Assembly (NCBI GenBank): GCA_963922685.1
Contig: CAWUJM010000022.1
Span: 1 to 26,717 of the forward strand
DNA length: 26,717 nucleotides
From: JAHDBG01 sp963922685
Lineage (GTDB): Bacteria > Pseudomonadota > Gammaproteobacteria > Chromatiales > Chromatiaceae
Direction: 5' to 3'
The notes under the pieces were generated by a model. It had not been told where the DNA came from and did no database searches. It worked only from the letters and a program-made list of their open reading frames with translations. Of the stretch, positions 1 to 7,870 are shown piece after piece. The stretch's first letter is position 1. Each line of letters begins with the position of its first letter. The translations under genes were made by a program, and so were the position numbers.

Positions 1-53
1 TCAAAAACCACTTCGCGACGCTCAACCAACTTTTCAGCGGGAATTGTTGCCAT
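1..53 (-). CDS. Possible 5' end of an unidentified gene, cut by the window edge
   Basis: An ATG at 53 on the minus strand opens a frame that stays open to the window edge and reads MATIPAEKLVERREVVF. It looks protein-like but I do not recognise the family; it is not the usual start of SmpB, the common partner of tmRNA. No clear Shine-Dalgarno sequence lies upstream. If real, it is divergent from ssrA, and the ssrA promoter at 68-96 lies between them. A competing reading is the plus-strand frame from base 2, which ends in TAA at 53-55. With only 17 codons the call is weak. Confidence 0.35.
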   Translation of the reverse strand, partial: MATIPAEKLVERREVVF

Positions 54-67
54 AACAGCAAAACAGT

Positions 68-96
68 TTGCAGAAAAAATCATAAATTTTTATAAT
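68..96 (+). promoter_or_regulatory. Sigma-70 promoter of ssrA
   Basis: A -35 box TTGCAG at 68-73 and a perfect -10 box TATAAT at 91-96 are separated by 17 bp. Transcription would start near 103, about 47 nt before the mature tmRNA end. The leader carries a perfect 7-bp hairpin (123-129 pairing with 133-139), which would be removed during 5' processing. Confidence 0.8.
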
Positions 97-149
97 CACT
101 GCCCGAAGGTAATGATTTTGCCTGTCTTCGGTGAAGACAAAAAGCATTC

Positions 150-533
150 GGGGGCGACACGGCATTCGACGTGAGTCACACAACCCAAGGGGCATGCCGA
201 GGTACAGCACACCTCGTAAAACCAGCTGTTACTCTTATAGTTGCCAACGACGACAACTACGCACTCGCCGCTTAAACACCGGTAGAATGCCATCTGGCCG
301 GAGCCGTGCTTATGCGTCCGGTGGATACTCCCGAAGTATCGTCAGGTGTCATAACTCATAAGATCGTCATCCGGCCAGTCCGGGCCCGGGTGGTTAAACT
401 CATACCGGAATCGCTGCAGTACAGGCTCTGTCATGCCAAGCCATCTGCCGCTAAAATCACTGGTATGACTAAGCATGTAGAACCGACGGTAACGGATTTG
501 CGGACGCGGGTTCAACTCCCGCCGCCTCCACCA
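150..533 (+). ncRNA. ssrA: Transfer-messenger RNA (tmRNA)
   Basis: This one-piece tmRNA rescues ribosomes stalled on broken mRNA by acting first as tRNA-Ala and then as message, together with SmpB. The ends were set by the acceptor stem: GGGGGCG at 150-156 pairs with CGCCTCC just before the encoded ACCA, which ends at 533. The T arm is visible near 505-522 (GCGGGTTCAACTCCCGC). The tag frame starts with GCC at 243 and stops with TAA at 273-275, encoding ANDDNYALAA, a typical gammaproteobacterial degradation tag one residue different from E. coli (ANDENYALAA). The tag is preceded by the usual TAGT context. It has its own promoter and terminator, so it is a single-gene transcription unit. smpB is not seen here. 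Confidence 0.97.
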
Positions 534-570
534 GTTTCCTGCCCGATTTCTCCCTTCGTTTATCCGGGAA

Positions 571-602
571 AGGCCAGTCTGATCCAGACTGGCCTTTTTT
601 TT
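571..602 (+). terminator. Rho-independent terminator of ssrA
   Basis: A perfect 11-bp stem, AGGCCAGTCTG (571-581) against CAGACTGGCCT (585-595), with an ATC loop is followed directly by a run of T. It lies 38 nt after the tmRNA CCA end. Confidence 0.95.
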
Positions 603-651
603 GTCCGGATTTTCCACCGGGCATCTTTTTTCTGTCTATGTGAGGTATCTG

Positions 652-1206
652 ATGGCAGCATTACAACCACCGGTTTGTGATTTTGATAGCCGGGCACCAG
701 ACTTTTGTTTACCCGGTGTGGACGGACGCACCTGGTCACTGGCTGAATGTATGGGGCCAAAGGGTGTCCTGGTAATGTTTATCTGTAACCATTGCCCGTA
801 CGTGCAGGCTATACTGAACCGGATTGTGCGTGATACCAGTGCACTGCAGGGGCTGGGAATTCACAGCGTGGCCATCATGTCGAATGACGTGGTCGCTTAT
901 CCGGCGGATTCGTTTGATAAAATGCAGGTGCTGGCACAACAGGCACAGTTTGATTTTCCATATCTGTGGGATGAAACACAGTCAGTCGCTAAGGCATATG
1001 AAGCCATCTGTACACCAGACTTTTTCGGCTTTAATGCAGCGCGTCAACTGCAGTACCGTGGTCGACTGGACGCAAGCCGGATGCAGGCAGCTGATCCGGG
1101 TGTACGGCGTGATCTGTTTCTGGCGATGCAGCAGGTGGCTGAGACACAACGTGGCCCGCAGGAACAGACGGCGAGCATCGGTTGCTCCATCAAATGGCGG
1201 GATTGA
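652..1206 (+). CDS. Thioredoxin-fold (peroxiredoxin-like) family protein
   Basis: A 184-residue cytoplasmic protein of the AhpC/TSA-like thioredoxin-fold group. The thioredoxin start is visible at residues 11-25 (FDSRAPDFCLPGVDG) and the characteristic CNHCPYV motif at 45-51, where the two cysteines are spaced CxxC. The C-terminal GCSIKW is typical of this subgroup. The reaction is probably thiol-disulfide exchange, but the substrate is not predictable. I chose ATG 652 because TGAGG at 641-645 is well spaced ahead of it; a longer reading from TTG 601 would start inside the ssrA terminator. The gene sits between ssrA and dxs, 61 bp ahead of dxs, and may be co-transcribed with it. The family call is firm and the role is open. 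Confidence 0.85.
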   Translation: MAALQPPVCDFDSRAPDFCLPGVDGRTWSLAECMGPKGVLVMFICNHCPYVQAILNRIVRDTSALQGLGIHSVAIMSNDVVAYPADSFDKMQVLAQQAQFDFPYLWDETQSVAKAYEAICTPDFFGFNAARQLQYRGRLDASRMQAADPGVRRDLFLAMQQVAETQRGPQEQTASIGCSIKWRD

Positions 1207-1267
1207 TACCCTGTAGTCAGCCGCCGTACTGAACTGCCCTTTTCCTGTCTTTACCGGATATCAGCTC

Positions 1268-3130
1268 ATGTCAGAGGCGACGCCTGCCTTGTTGGCTCAG
1301 ATTGAATCACCGCATGACCTGCGTCAGCTGGATCGTGCGCAACTGTTGTCGCTGGCGCAGGAGCTGCGCGATTTTTTACTGACCTCTGTGTCACAGACCG
1401 GTGGGCATCTGGCCGCCGGCCTGGGTGTGGTTGAACTGACGGTGGCACTGCACTATGTATTTAATACGCCGGAAGACCGACTGATCTGGGATGTCGGGCA
1501 CCAGGCCTACCCGCATAAAATTCTGACCGGACGCCGTGAACAGATGGCACAACTGCGCCGGAAAGACGGATTATCCGGCTTTCTGCGCCGGGCTGAGTCG
1601 CCATATGATGCGTTCGGAGCCGGCCACTCCAGTACCTCAATCAGTGCCGCACTCGGTATGGCAGTCGCTGCCCGTGCCCAGGGTGTACAGCGCGAACATA
1701 TTGCAGTCATCGGCGATGGCGCCCTGTCTGCCGGCATGGCGTTTGAAGCCATGAATCATGCCGGTGTGCTGGATAGCGATCTGCTGGTGGTACTGAATGA
1801 CAATGATATGTCAATTTCGCCACCAGTCGGCGCAATCAGCCATTATCTGGCGCGTCTGTTGTCGGGTCGTGTATATAACCGGCTGCGCCAGGGCAGTAAA
1901 CAGATGCTGGACCGGGTGCCGAATGTGAAAAAATTCGCGCACCGCTGGGAAGGTCATATGAAGGGAATGCTGACCCCCGGTACCTTGTTTGAGGAATTAG
2001 GCTTTAATTATATCGGTCCGATTGACGGGCACGATCTGCCATTACTGCTGGATACGCTGAGCAATATGCACGCCATGCGTGGCCCGCGTTTTCTGCATGT
2101 GGTCACCCGGAAGGGCTACGGTTATGCGCCGGCGGAGGCAGCACCAGTGACCTATCACGGTGTCAGCCCGTTTAATCCGGACACAGGTCGGCTGGATAAA
2201 AAATCGGCGGGCCTGACCTATACCAGAGTCTTTTCAGACTGGATATGCGATCTGGCCGGGCAGGATGAGCGGGTGTCTGCGATTACACCAGCCATGTGTG
2301 AAGGCTCTGGTCTGGTCGATTTTGCGCAACGCTTTCCGGAACGTTATCACGATGTCGGCATTGCGGAACAACATGCCGTAACATTTGCTGCCGGACTGGC
2401 CTGTGAAGGCCGGAAACCGGTCGTGGCTATCTATTCAACCTTTTTACAGCGCGCATATGATCAGCTGATCCATGATGTAGCATTACAGAATCTGGATGTG
2501 ACCTTTGCGGTGGACCGGGCCGGGCTGGTGGGCGCGGATGGTGCGACCCATGCAGGTAGTTTTGATCTGAGTTATGCGCGTTGTATTCCAAACCTGGCAC
2601 TACTGGCACCCGCAGATGAAGCAGAATGTCGTGCGTTACTGCAAACAGCATATACGCACGTCGGCCCGGCTCTGGTACGTTACCCACGCGGCACCGGGCC
2701 GGGCACGGTGCCGGAGCGGACGCTGGCAACCCTGCCCTGGGGCAAGGCAGAGCTGCGGCGGGAAGGCAGTCAGGTGGCGATTCTGTCGTTCGGTACGATG
2801 CTGAGGCAGGCATTGGTGCTGGCCGGATCGCTGGATGCAACAGTCGCCAATATGCGCTTTATCAAGCCACTGGATACCGATCTGATACATCAGCTGGCGA
2901 CAACGCACAGGTTGCTGGTAACGCTGGAAGAAAATGCGCTGGCAGGTGGGGCCGGCTCTGCGGTCAATGAATGGGTGCAGGCACAGGGCCTGGATGTGCG
3001 GGTCGTAAGCTTTGGCCTGCCGGATCAGTATATCGAACAGGGTACGCAGCAGGAACAACTGACGGAGGCGGGACTGGATGTACCGCAGATGTCTGCGGTG
3101 CTGAAAAAAGCACTTGGCAGGATACACTGA
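1268..3130 (+). CDS. dxs: 1-deoxy-D-xylulose-5-phosphate synthase
   Basis: This thiamine-diphosphate enzyme joins pyruvate and glyceraldehyde 3-phosphate to make DXP, the first step of the MEP isoprenoid pathway and also a source for thiamine and pyridoxal synthesis. At 620 residues it has the usual family length. Visible hallmarks are GGHLA with His47, the ThDP/Mg motif starting GDGALSAG at about 149 and ending LNDND at about 176-180, the catalytic-Glu segment DVGIAEQHAVTFAAGLA near 360, and DRAGLVGADGATHAG near 420. The ATG start has only a weak ribosome site. No ispA or xseB is next to it, although those genes often accompany dxs in gammaproteobacteria. It converges on tRNA-Leu with a 7-bp gap and no obvious terminator between them. 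Confidence 0.97.
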   Translation: MSEATPALLAQIESPHDLRQLDRAQLLSLAQELRDFLLTSVSQTGGHLAAGLGVVELTVALHYVFNTPEDRLIWDVGHQAYPHKILTGRREQMAQLRRKDGLSGFLRRAESPYDAFGAGHSSTSISAALGMAVAARAQGVQREHIAVIGDGALSAGMAFEAMNHAGVLDSDLLVVLNDNDMSISPPVGAISHYLARLLSGRVYNRLRQGSKQMLDRVPNVKKFAHRWEGHMKGMLTPGTLFEELGFNYIGPIDGHDLPLLLDTLSNMHAMRGPRFLHVVTRKGYGYAPAEAAPVTYHGVSPFNPDTGRLDKKSAGLTYTRVFSDWICDLAGQDERVSAITPAMCEGSGLVDFAQRFPERYHDVGIAEQHAVTFAAGLACEGRKPVVAIYSTFLQRAYDQLIHDVALQNLDVTFAVDRAGLVGADGATHAGSFDLSYARCIPNLALLAPADEAECRALLQTAYTHVGPALVRYPRGTGPGTVPERTLATLPWGKAELRREGSQVAILSFGTMLRQALVLAGSLDATVANMRFIKPLDTDLIHQLATTHRLLVTLEENALAGGAGSAVNEWVQAQGLDVRVVSFGLPDQYIEQGTQQEQLTEAGLDVPQMSAVLKKALGRIH

Positions 3131-3137
3131 GACAGTC

Positions 3138-3224
3138 TGGTACCGAGGGCGAGACTCGAACTCGCAAGCCCGTAAAGGCGGGGGATTTTGAATCCCCTGT
3201 GTCTACCAATTCCACCACCCCGGC
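3138..3224 (-). tRNA. tRNA-Leu (anticodon CAA)
   Basis: An 87-nt class II tRNA with encoded CCA. On the minus strand the acceptor GCCGGGG pairs with CCTCGGT (two G-U pairs). The D-arm contains TGGTAGACAC, and the anticodon stem GGGGA/TCCCC encloses TTCAAAA, giving CAA. A long variable arm and a T arm with GAGTTCGAGTCTC follow. The D arm and long variable arm fit leucine. Confidence 0.95.
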
Positions 3225-3322
3225 ACAGTTCGGGCGGCACTATAACTGACCGGATCACGAAATACAACGTTGCACCCATGCGCCGGATGCGATTCAGACT
3301 GATGTGGTAATCTCAGTGCCAG

Positions 3323-3382
3323 CGTTATCCGGTCACAGTTCTCCGGGCCGCAGACGCCCCGGAGAACTGTGACCGGATAACG
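3323..3382. repeat. Palindrome H1 of element E1 (short core)
   Basis: A perfect 25-bp inverted repeat (3323-3347 against 3358-3382) encloses only 10 bases. Compared with the other copies the branched core has been cut to CCGCAGACGC. No T-run follows either side, so it is not a standard intrinsic terminator. Confidence 0.9.
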
Positions 3383-3637
3383 CCTTTCAGTGAGGTGGCA
3401 CAATTACCCCCGTGGCAACTTTCAGGATGGTACTGCGTCATTCCGCACAAAGTCGCAAAATTCATAGCCTGAAGCCAGATGGAACAGAGTGAGTTGCAGA
3501 TCAGACAGATTCTGCGACTGCAGCTCCGCTGCGCGCAGAATGACACGTGTTCGCCAGATCGTAAGAAATGTTGAGGTGCTGGTGGTGCCGACCTGAAAAT
3601 AGCAATGCAGGTGGCTGTCCCACTGTACCTGAAGAAA

Positions 3638-3738
3638 CATTCCCGGGTCTGCTCTCCGAGGGCGTCTGCGGCCCGGATGGCCGCAGCCGAGCCCACGAAT
3701 GGGTTTATGGCGTACCTCGGAGAGCAGACCCGGGAATG
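3638..3738. repeat. Palindrome H2 of element E1
   Basis: A perfect 24-bp stem (3638-3661 against 3715-3738) surrounds a core that itself holds an 8-bp hairpin, CTGCGGCC/GGCCGCAG, followed by GGGTTTATGGCGTACC. The inner end of the stem, CTCCGAGG, is shared with most copies, but the outer two thirds are unique to this copy in both arms. Confidence 0.9.
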
Positions 3739-3798
3739 CTGACACCGTCAGGTTTCATGGCTTCGACACACCAGTCCACATCAGTTTGAATCCCACCC

Positions 3799-4827
3799 AT
3801 GCGCCTGTCCGACTTTAATTTTGATCTGCCGGATGCCCTGATCGCGCAATACCCACCGGCTGAACGCACGGCCAGCCGATTGTTACAACTGGATGGTACC
3901 ACCCTGACTGACCGGCAGTTTACTGATCTGCCGCGTCTGATCCGGTCAGGCGATTTACTGGTATTTAACAATACCCGTGTGATGGCAGCACGTTTAACTG
4001 GACGCAAGGCAACCGGCGGCCAGGTAGAAGTCCTGATTGAACGACTATTGGCGTCAGATCGTGCGCTGGCGCAGGTCCGTGCCAGCAATGCACCGAAGCC
4101 AGACAGTCAGCTGATAATTGACGATGCGATACTGCGCGTGGCAGAACGGCAAGGGGCGTTGTTTGAACTGATACTGGACAGTGGCGGTGATTTCAGCCAG
4201 TTGATGCGTACTCAGGGGCATGTTCCGCTACCACCCTATATTCAGCGTCAGTACATGGCACTGGATCAGGCGCGCTATCAGACAGTCTATGCCAGTCGAT
4301 TGGGGGCTGTGGCAGCCCCGACTGCCGGACTGCATTTTGATCAGGCATTGCTGGATCAGCTGCGTGCGCAGGGTGTGCACACCGCAGAAGTCACCCTGCA
4401 TGTCGGGGCTGGCACCTTCCAGCCCGTCCGGGTCGAACAGATAGATGAGCACCAGATGCATGCTGAATGGCTGGAAGTGAGCGCCAGCGTGTGCGAACAG
4501 GTGGCAGCAACCCATGCCCGCGGTGGTCGGGTCATTGCGGTCGGTACAACCAGTGTGCGCAGTCTGGAGACTGCAGCAAGCAACGGCCAGCTGCAGCCGT
4601 ATATCGGTGATACCCGCTTGTTTATCCGGCCCGGCTTCCGCTTCCGGGTCGTCGACCAGTTGCTGACCAATTTTCATCTGCCCCGCTCCACCCTGCTGAT
4701 GCTGGTGTCGGCTTTTGCCGGATACACTCAGATCCAGCGCGCTTATGCCCATGCCATACAACAACGCTATCGCTTTTTCAGCTATGGCGATGCCATGTTA
4801 CTGACGCGCTGCCCGGACGCGTCATGA
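3799..4827 (+). CDS. queA: S-adenosylmethionine:tRNA ribosyltransferase-isomerase
   Basis: QueA transfers and isomerises the ribosyl group of SAM onto 7-aminomethyl-7-deazaguanine in tRNA, giving epoxyqueuosine. The protein is 342 residues, the usual length. It starts MRLSDFNFDLPDALIAQYP, a typical QueA N-terminus, and contains the conserved segments LLVFNNTRVMAARL near 55, AAPTAGLHF near 172, LHVGAGTFQPVR near 200 and TNFHLPRSTLLMLVSAF near 290. It overlaps tgt by ATGA, so the two are translationally coupled. Element E1 ends directly before its ATG, so the bases ahead of the start belong to that element and show no Shine-Dalgarno sequence. Confidence 0.97.
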   Translation: MRLSDFNFDLPDALIAQYPPAERTASRLLQLDGTTLTDRQFTDLPRLIRSGDLLVFNNTRVMAARLTGRKATGGQVEVLIERLLASDRALAQVRASNAPKPDSQLIIDDAILRVAERQGALFELILDSGGDFSQLMRTQGHVPLPPYIQRQYMALDQARYQTVYASRLGAVAAPTAGLHFDQALLDQLRAQGVHTAEVTLHVGAGTFQPVRVEQIDEHQMHAEWLEVSASVCEQVAATHARGGRVIAVGTTSVRSLETAASNGQLQPYIGDTRLFIRPGFRFRVVDQLLTNFHLPRSTLLMLVSAFAGYTQIQRAYAHAIQQRYRFFSYGDAMLLTRCPDAS

Positions 4828-5909
4828 AATTCCGGGTGCAGCACACAGACGGCTATGCCCGGCGCGGACAGGTGCAACTGGCTCGGGGCCAGATAGACAC
4901 ACCGGCATTCATGCCGGTCGGCACCTATGGTACTGTGAAGGCGATGACACCGGAGGAAGTGAGCGCAACCGGTGCGCAGATCCTGCTCGCAAATACATTT
5001 CATCTGTGGCTGCGACCCGGTACCGATATCATCCGGCAACATGGCGATCTGCACGATTTTATGCACTGGCCCGGCCCGATTCTGACCGACTCTGGTGGAT
5101 TTCAGGTCTTTTCTTTAGGGAAATTGCGCAAAATCACACCTGAAGGTGTGCATTTTCGCTCCCCCGTGGATGGTGCCAGAGTCTTTCTGAGTCCGGAAGA
5201 ATCCATGCAGATTCAGGCTGCACTGGGCTCAGACATCGTGATGTGCTTTGACGAATGTACCCCGTATCCGGCAACTGAGCAGGCTGCCCATGCTTCCATG
5301 ACCTTATCTCTGGACTGGGCCAGGCGCAGCAAAACAGCCCATGCAGACAATCCGCATGCGCTATTCGGCATTATTCAGGGGGGCATGTATCCGCACCTGC
5401 GTCAGGCCTCACTGGCGGGGTTGCAACAGATCAGATTTGATGGGTATGCTGTAGGTGGTTTGTCAGTCGGTGAGCCAGCAGCAGAACGCTGGCGTGTGCT
5501 GGATGCCCTGGCAGATCAGCTGCCGACTGACACACCACGCTATCTGATGGGCGTTGGCACACCGGCTGATATCGTGGAATCAGTCTGGCGGGGAATTGAT
5601 CTGTTCGATTGCGTCATGCCGACCCGCAATGCACGGAATGGCTATCTGTTTGTACGATCAGGTATCATCCGTATCAGAAATGCGCAATACAGACAGGATA
5701 CCAGGCCACTGGATCCGACCTGTGATTGTTATACCTGCCAGCATTACAGCCGGGCTTATCTGCACCACCTGTATCGTTGCCGGGAAATCCTGGCAGCACG
5801 TCTGCATACCCTGCACAATCTGCATTATTATCAGCAACTGATGCGGAAAATTCGTGCAGCGATTGCTGCAGGTGATTTTGCTACATTTCGTACCGACTTT
5901 TATGCGTAA
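4824..5909 (+). CDS. tgt: tRNA-guanine transglycosylase
   Basis: Tgt swaps guanine-34 of tRNA-Asp, -Asn, -His and -Tyr for preQ1, the substrate for QueA. The protein is 361 residues. Asp89 in TDSGGFQVFSL is the expected general acid/base, Asp262 in DLFDCVMPTRNARNG is the expected nucleophile, and Cys300, Cys302, Cys305 and His331 form the zinc site. ATG 4824 overlaps the queA stop. yajC and secD, which often follow tgt in gammaproteobacteria, are absent; instead the stop overlaps the end of convergent cysQ by 10 bp. Confidence 0.97.
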   Translation: MKFRVQHTDGYARRGQVQLARGQIDTPAFMPVGTYGTVKAMTPEEVSATGAQILLANTFHLWLRPGTDIIRQHGDLHDFMHWPGPILTDSGGFQVFSLGKLRKITPEGVHFRSPVDGARVFLSPEESMQIQAALGSDIVMCFDECTPYPATEQAAHASMTLSLDWARRSKTAHADNPHALFGIIQGGMYPHLRQASLAGLQQIRFDGYAVGGLSVGEPAAERWRVLDALADQLPTDTPRYLMGVGTPADIVESVWRGIDLFDCVMPTRNARNGYLFVRSGIIRIRNAQYRQDTRPLDPTCDCYTCQHYSRAYLHHLYRCREILAARLHTLHNLHYYQQLMRKIRAAIAAGDFATFRTDFYA

Positions 5910-6670
5910 CAGCCAACATTATGATCAGCAAACACCAGAAAATGCGGATTCAGTAAACTGTCTTTCTGGTTGTACCGTAACGGCTGACCTGTCAGATCGG
6001 TCACCTGACCACCAGCGGCCTCCACCACAGCCTGTGCTGCTGCCGTATCCCACTCGCTGGTTGGCCCGAGCCGGGGATACAAATCTGCAGCACCTTCTGC
6101 CACCAGGCACAGCTTCAGTGAACTGCCCATACTGATCAGCTGATGCTCGCCCAGCTGGTCCAGTATCTGCTGCAATGCTGCACTGACATGAGAACGACTG
6201 GCCACGACCCGTACAGGCTGCTGACAGGGATGACTGACACATAGCCGGGTCTGCTCACCAGTCGCCAGTTGTTTCCAGGCACCTACCCCGACTTCGCCCA
6301 CATAACTCACCCCACTGACCGGCACATACACGACACCCAGTACCGGCCGTCCCTGCTCAATCAGTGCGATGTTGACAGTAAATTCGCCATTGCGGCGGAT
6401 GAACTCCTTAGTCCCGTCCAGTGGGTCAATCAGCCAGTACCTGGACCAGGTCTTCCGCTGCGTATAAGGCACTGCAGCAGATTCTTCTGACAGTACCGGC
6501 ACATCCGGCGTCAGATCAGTCAGCGCAGTCACAATCTGTTCGTGTGCGGCCAGATCGGCAGCCGTCAGCGGCGACTGGTCTGCCTTGTGTTGTACGGCAA
6601 AATCCTGTTCATAAATCGTCAGGATAGCACGCCCTGCGGCCTGCGCGATTTCAACCAATGCGTCACGCAT
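5900..6670 (-). CDS. cysQ: 3'(2'),5'-bisphosphate nucleotidase, CysQ type
   Basis: A member of the Li-sensitive, Mg-dependent inositol monophosphatase family. CysQ hydrolyses 3'-phosphoadenosine 5'-phosphate left over from sulfate assimilation and related reactions. About 256 residues. Metal-site motifs are visible: LSEESA (Glu62/Glu63), IDPLDGTKEF (Asp82, Asp85) and SEWDTAAAQAVVEAAGG near the C-terminus. I chose ATG 6670 because a purine-rich site (AGAGGGCAGGG) sits just upstream and because it gives a 13-bp gap after sucB; the frame is open further up, into sucB. It is the last gene of an apparent sucA-sucB-cysQ unit. A general inositol-phosphatase activity cannot be excluded. Confidence 0.9.
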   Translation of the reverse strand: MRDALVEIAQAAGRAILTIYEQDFAVQHKADQSPLTAADLAAHEQIVTALTDLTPDVPVLSEESAAVPYTQRKTWSRYWLIDPLDGTKEFIRRNGEFTVNIALIEQGRPVLGVVYVPVSGVSYVGEVGVGAWKQLATGEQTRLCVSHPCQQPVRVVASRSHVSAALQQILDQLGEHQLISMGSSLKLCLVAEGAADLYPRLGPTSEWDTAAAQAVVEAAGGQVTDLTGQPLRYNQKDSLLNPHFLVFADHNVGCYA

Positions 6671-6683
6671 GCCCTGCCCTCTG

Positions 6684-7868
6684 TCAGACCTGCAGCAATA
6701 AACGGGCCGGGTCTTGCAGTGCGTCTCTGACACTCACCAGAAAACGTACGGCATCACTGCCATCAATAATCCGGTGGTCGTACGATAAGGCCAGATACAT
6801 CATCGGGCGTATCGTGATTTCACCGTCCACGACCACCGGACGCTCAACAATGTTGTGCATCCCGAGTATCGCGCTTTGTGGTGGATTCAGGATCGGTGTG
6901 GATAGCATGGAGCCATACACGCCGCCATTGGAGATGGTGAAGGTGCCACCGGTCAGTTCGTCAAAACTGAGGCTGCCTTCTTTTGCCTTCTGGCCAAACT
7001 GGCGGATGGTCTGTTCCAGTCCGGCCATACTGAGCTGATCCGCATCCCGGACGACTGGTACGACCAGGCCGCGTGGTGAGCCAACAGCAATGCCGATGTC
7101 ATAATAGTTGTGATACAGAATGTCCTGTCCATCGACGGCCGCATTCAGTACCGGAAACTTCTGCAGGGCAGCAACCACTGCCCGGACAAAAAACGGCATA
7201 AAGCCCAGTCGCACGTCATGTGTCTTTTCAAACAGGTCTTTGTATTGTTTGCGTAAACCGATGACAGCCTGCAAATCCACTTCGTTGAAGGTCGTCAGTA
7301 TGGCTGCCTGCTGCTGGGCCTCCAGCAGTCGTTCCGCGACACGCGCGCGAAGCCGACTCATCGGTACCCGCTTTTCATCACGTCCGGTGCTGTTCATCTG
7401 CACCGGAGCGGCGGGCGGCGGCGCAGCTGCTTCTGTAACTGCAGCAGTTTGTGCCGCCAGATAGCGTTGCACATCACTTTTCTGCAGACGTCCATCCTGA
7501 CCGGTGGCCGGGATCCGGCCCGGATCCAGATTATGTTCTTTCACCAGTCGGCGAACTGCCGGTGTCAGGACGATATCTGTTGTCTCTGCGGCATCTGCCG
7601 GGTTCTGTTGCGACGGCGCGGCGGCTGCCTGACCTGGCTCAATCGTTGCCAGTACCGCATCGGCCTGTACCAGCGCACCGCTCTCAGCCAGGATCGGGCC
7701 CAGCACACCAGACACGGGTGCCGGTACTTCCAGCACAACCTTGTCGGTTTCTAAATCCAGCAGCAGCTCATCCTGCTGCACCGGATTGCCCGGTGCCTTG
7801 TGCCAGGCAGCCACAGTGGCATCATTCACAGATTCTGGTAGCGCGGGTACGCGCACTTGGGTGGACAT
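6684..7868 (-). CDS. sucB: Dihydrolipoyl succinyltransferase (2-oxoglutarate dehydrogenase E2)
   Basis: E2 forms the core of the 2-oxoglutarate dehydrogenase complex and passes the succinyl group from E1 to CoA. The 394-residue protein has the standard order: lipoyl domain (1-75, lipoylated Lys43 in DLETDKVVLEVPAP), an Ala/Pro/Gln-rich linker, a peripheral subunit-binding domain (about 100-138, LTPAVRRLVKEHNLDPGRI), another Ala/Pro linker, and the catalytic domain ending in SYDHRIIDGSDAVRFL with the active His/Asp pair. It follows sucA by 2 bp. The E3 gene and sucCD are not in this window. The lipoyl attachment links it functionally to lipB at 23255. Confidence 0.97.
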   Translation of the reverse strand: MSTQVRVPALPESVNDATVAAWHKAPGNPVQQDELLLDLETDKVVLEVPAPVSGVLGPILAESGALVQADAVLATIEPGQAAAAPSQQNPADAAETTDIVLTPAVRRLVKEHNLDPGRIPATGQDGRLQKSDVQRYLAAQTAAVTEAAAPPPAAPVQMNSTGRDEKRVPMSRLRARVAERLLEAQQQAAILTTFNEVDLQAVIGLRKQYKDLFEKTHDVRLGFMPFFVRAVVAALQKFPVLNAAVDGQDILYHNYYDIGIAVGSPRGLVVPVVRDADQLSMAGLEQTIRQFGQKAKEGSLSFDELTGGTFTISNGGVYGSMLSTPILNPPQSAILGMHNIVERPVVVDGEITIRPMMYLALSYDHRIIDGSDAVRFLVSVRDALQDPARLLLQV

Positions 7869-7870
7869 GG

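Larger units (their letters stand above)
3285..3798 (+). mobile_element. Dispersed palindromic element copy E1 (full length)
   Basis: A 514-bp non-coding element filling the tRNA-Leu to queA interval (3225-3798); nothing else recognisable is there. Order: terminal repeat GGATGCGATTC with GACTGATGTGG (from 3285), palindrome H1 (3323-3382), a middle section containing GCGTCATTCCGCAC (about 3436) and CCTGAAAATAGCAATGCAG (about 3592), palindrome H2 (3638-3738), and the inverted terminal repeat ending GAATCCCACCC (3788-3798). The heptamer ATGCGCC flanks it on both sides (3278-3284 and 3799-3805), consistent with a target-site duplication; the direct repeat extends to 12 bp (CACCCATGCGCC at 3273-3284 and 3794-3805). 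The second copy contains the queA start codon. No open frame in it resembles a transposase. It is probably moved in trans. I do not recognise a named family. Confidence 0.75.

Noticed and set aside
2..55. Plus-strand gene end QKPLRDAQPTFQRELLP then TAA at the left edge
   Set aside because: Only 17 codons are visible and it competes with a minus-strand start over the same bases. Neither can be proven; the minus reading looks slightly better.
3248..3260. GACCGGATCACG near tRNA-Leu as a further element remnant
   Set aside because: It matches the arm of H4 over 12 bases, but no terminal repeat or second arm is near it, so chance cannot be excluded.
3323..3382. Palindromes H1-H6 as intrinsic terminators
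   Set aside because: The stems are far longer than usual and no T-run follows on either strand. They also recur inside a larger repeated unit.
3285..3798. preQ1 or SAM riboswitch ahead of queA
   Set aside because: The region ahead of queA is entirely the repeat element, also found before unrelated genes, and I see no riboswitch core.
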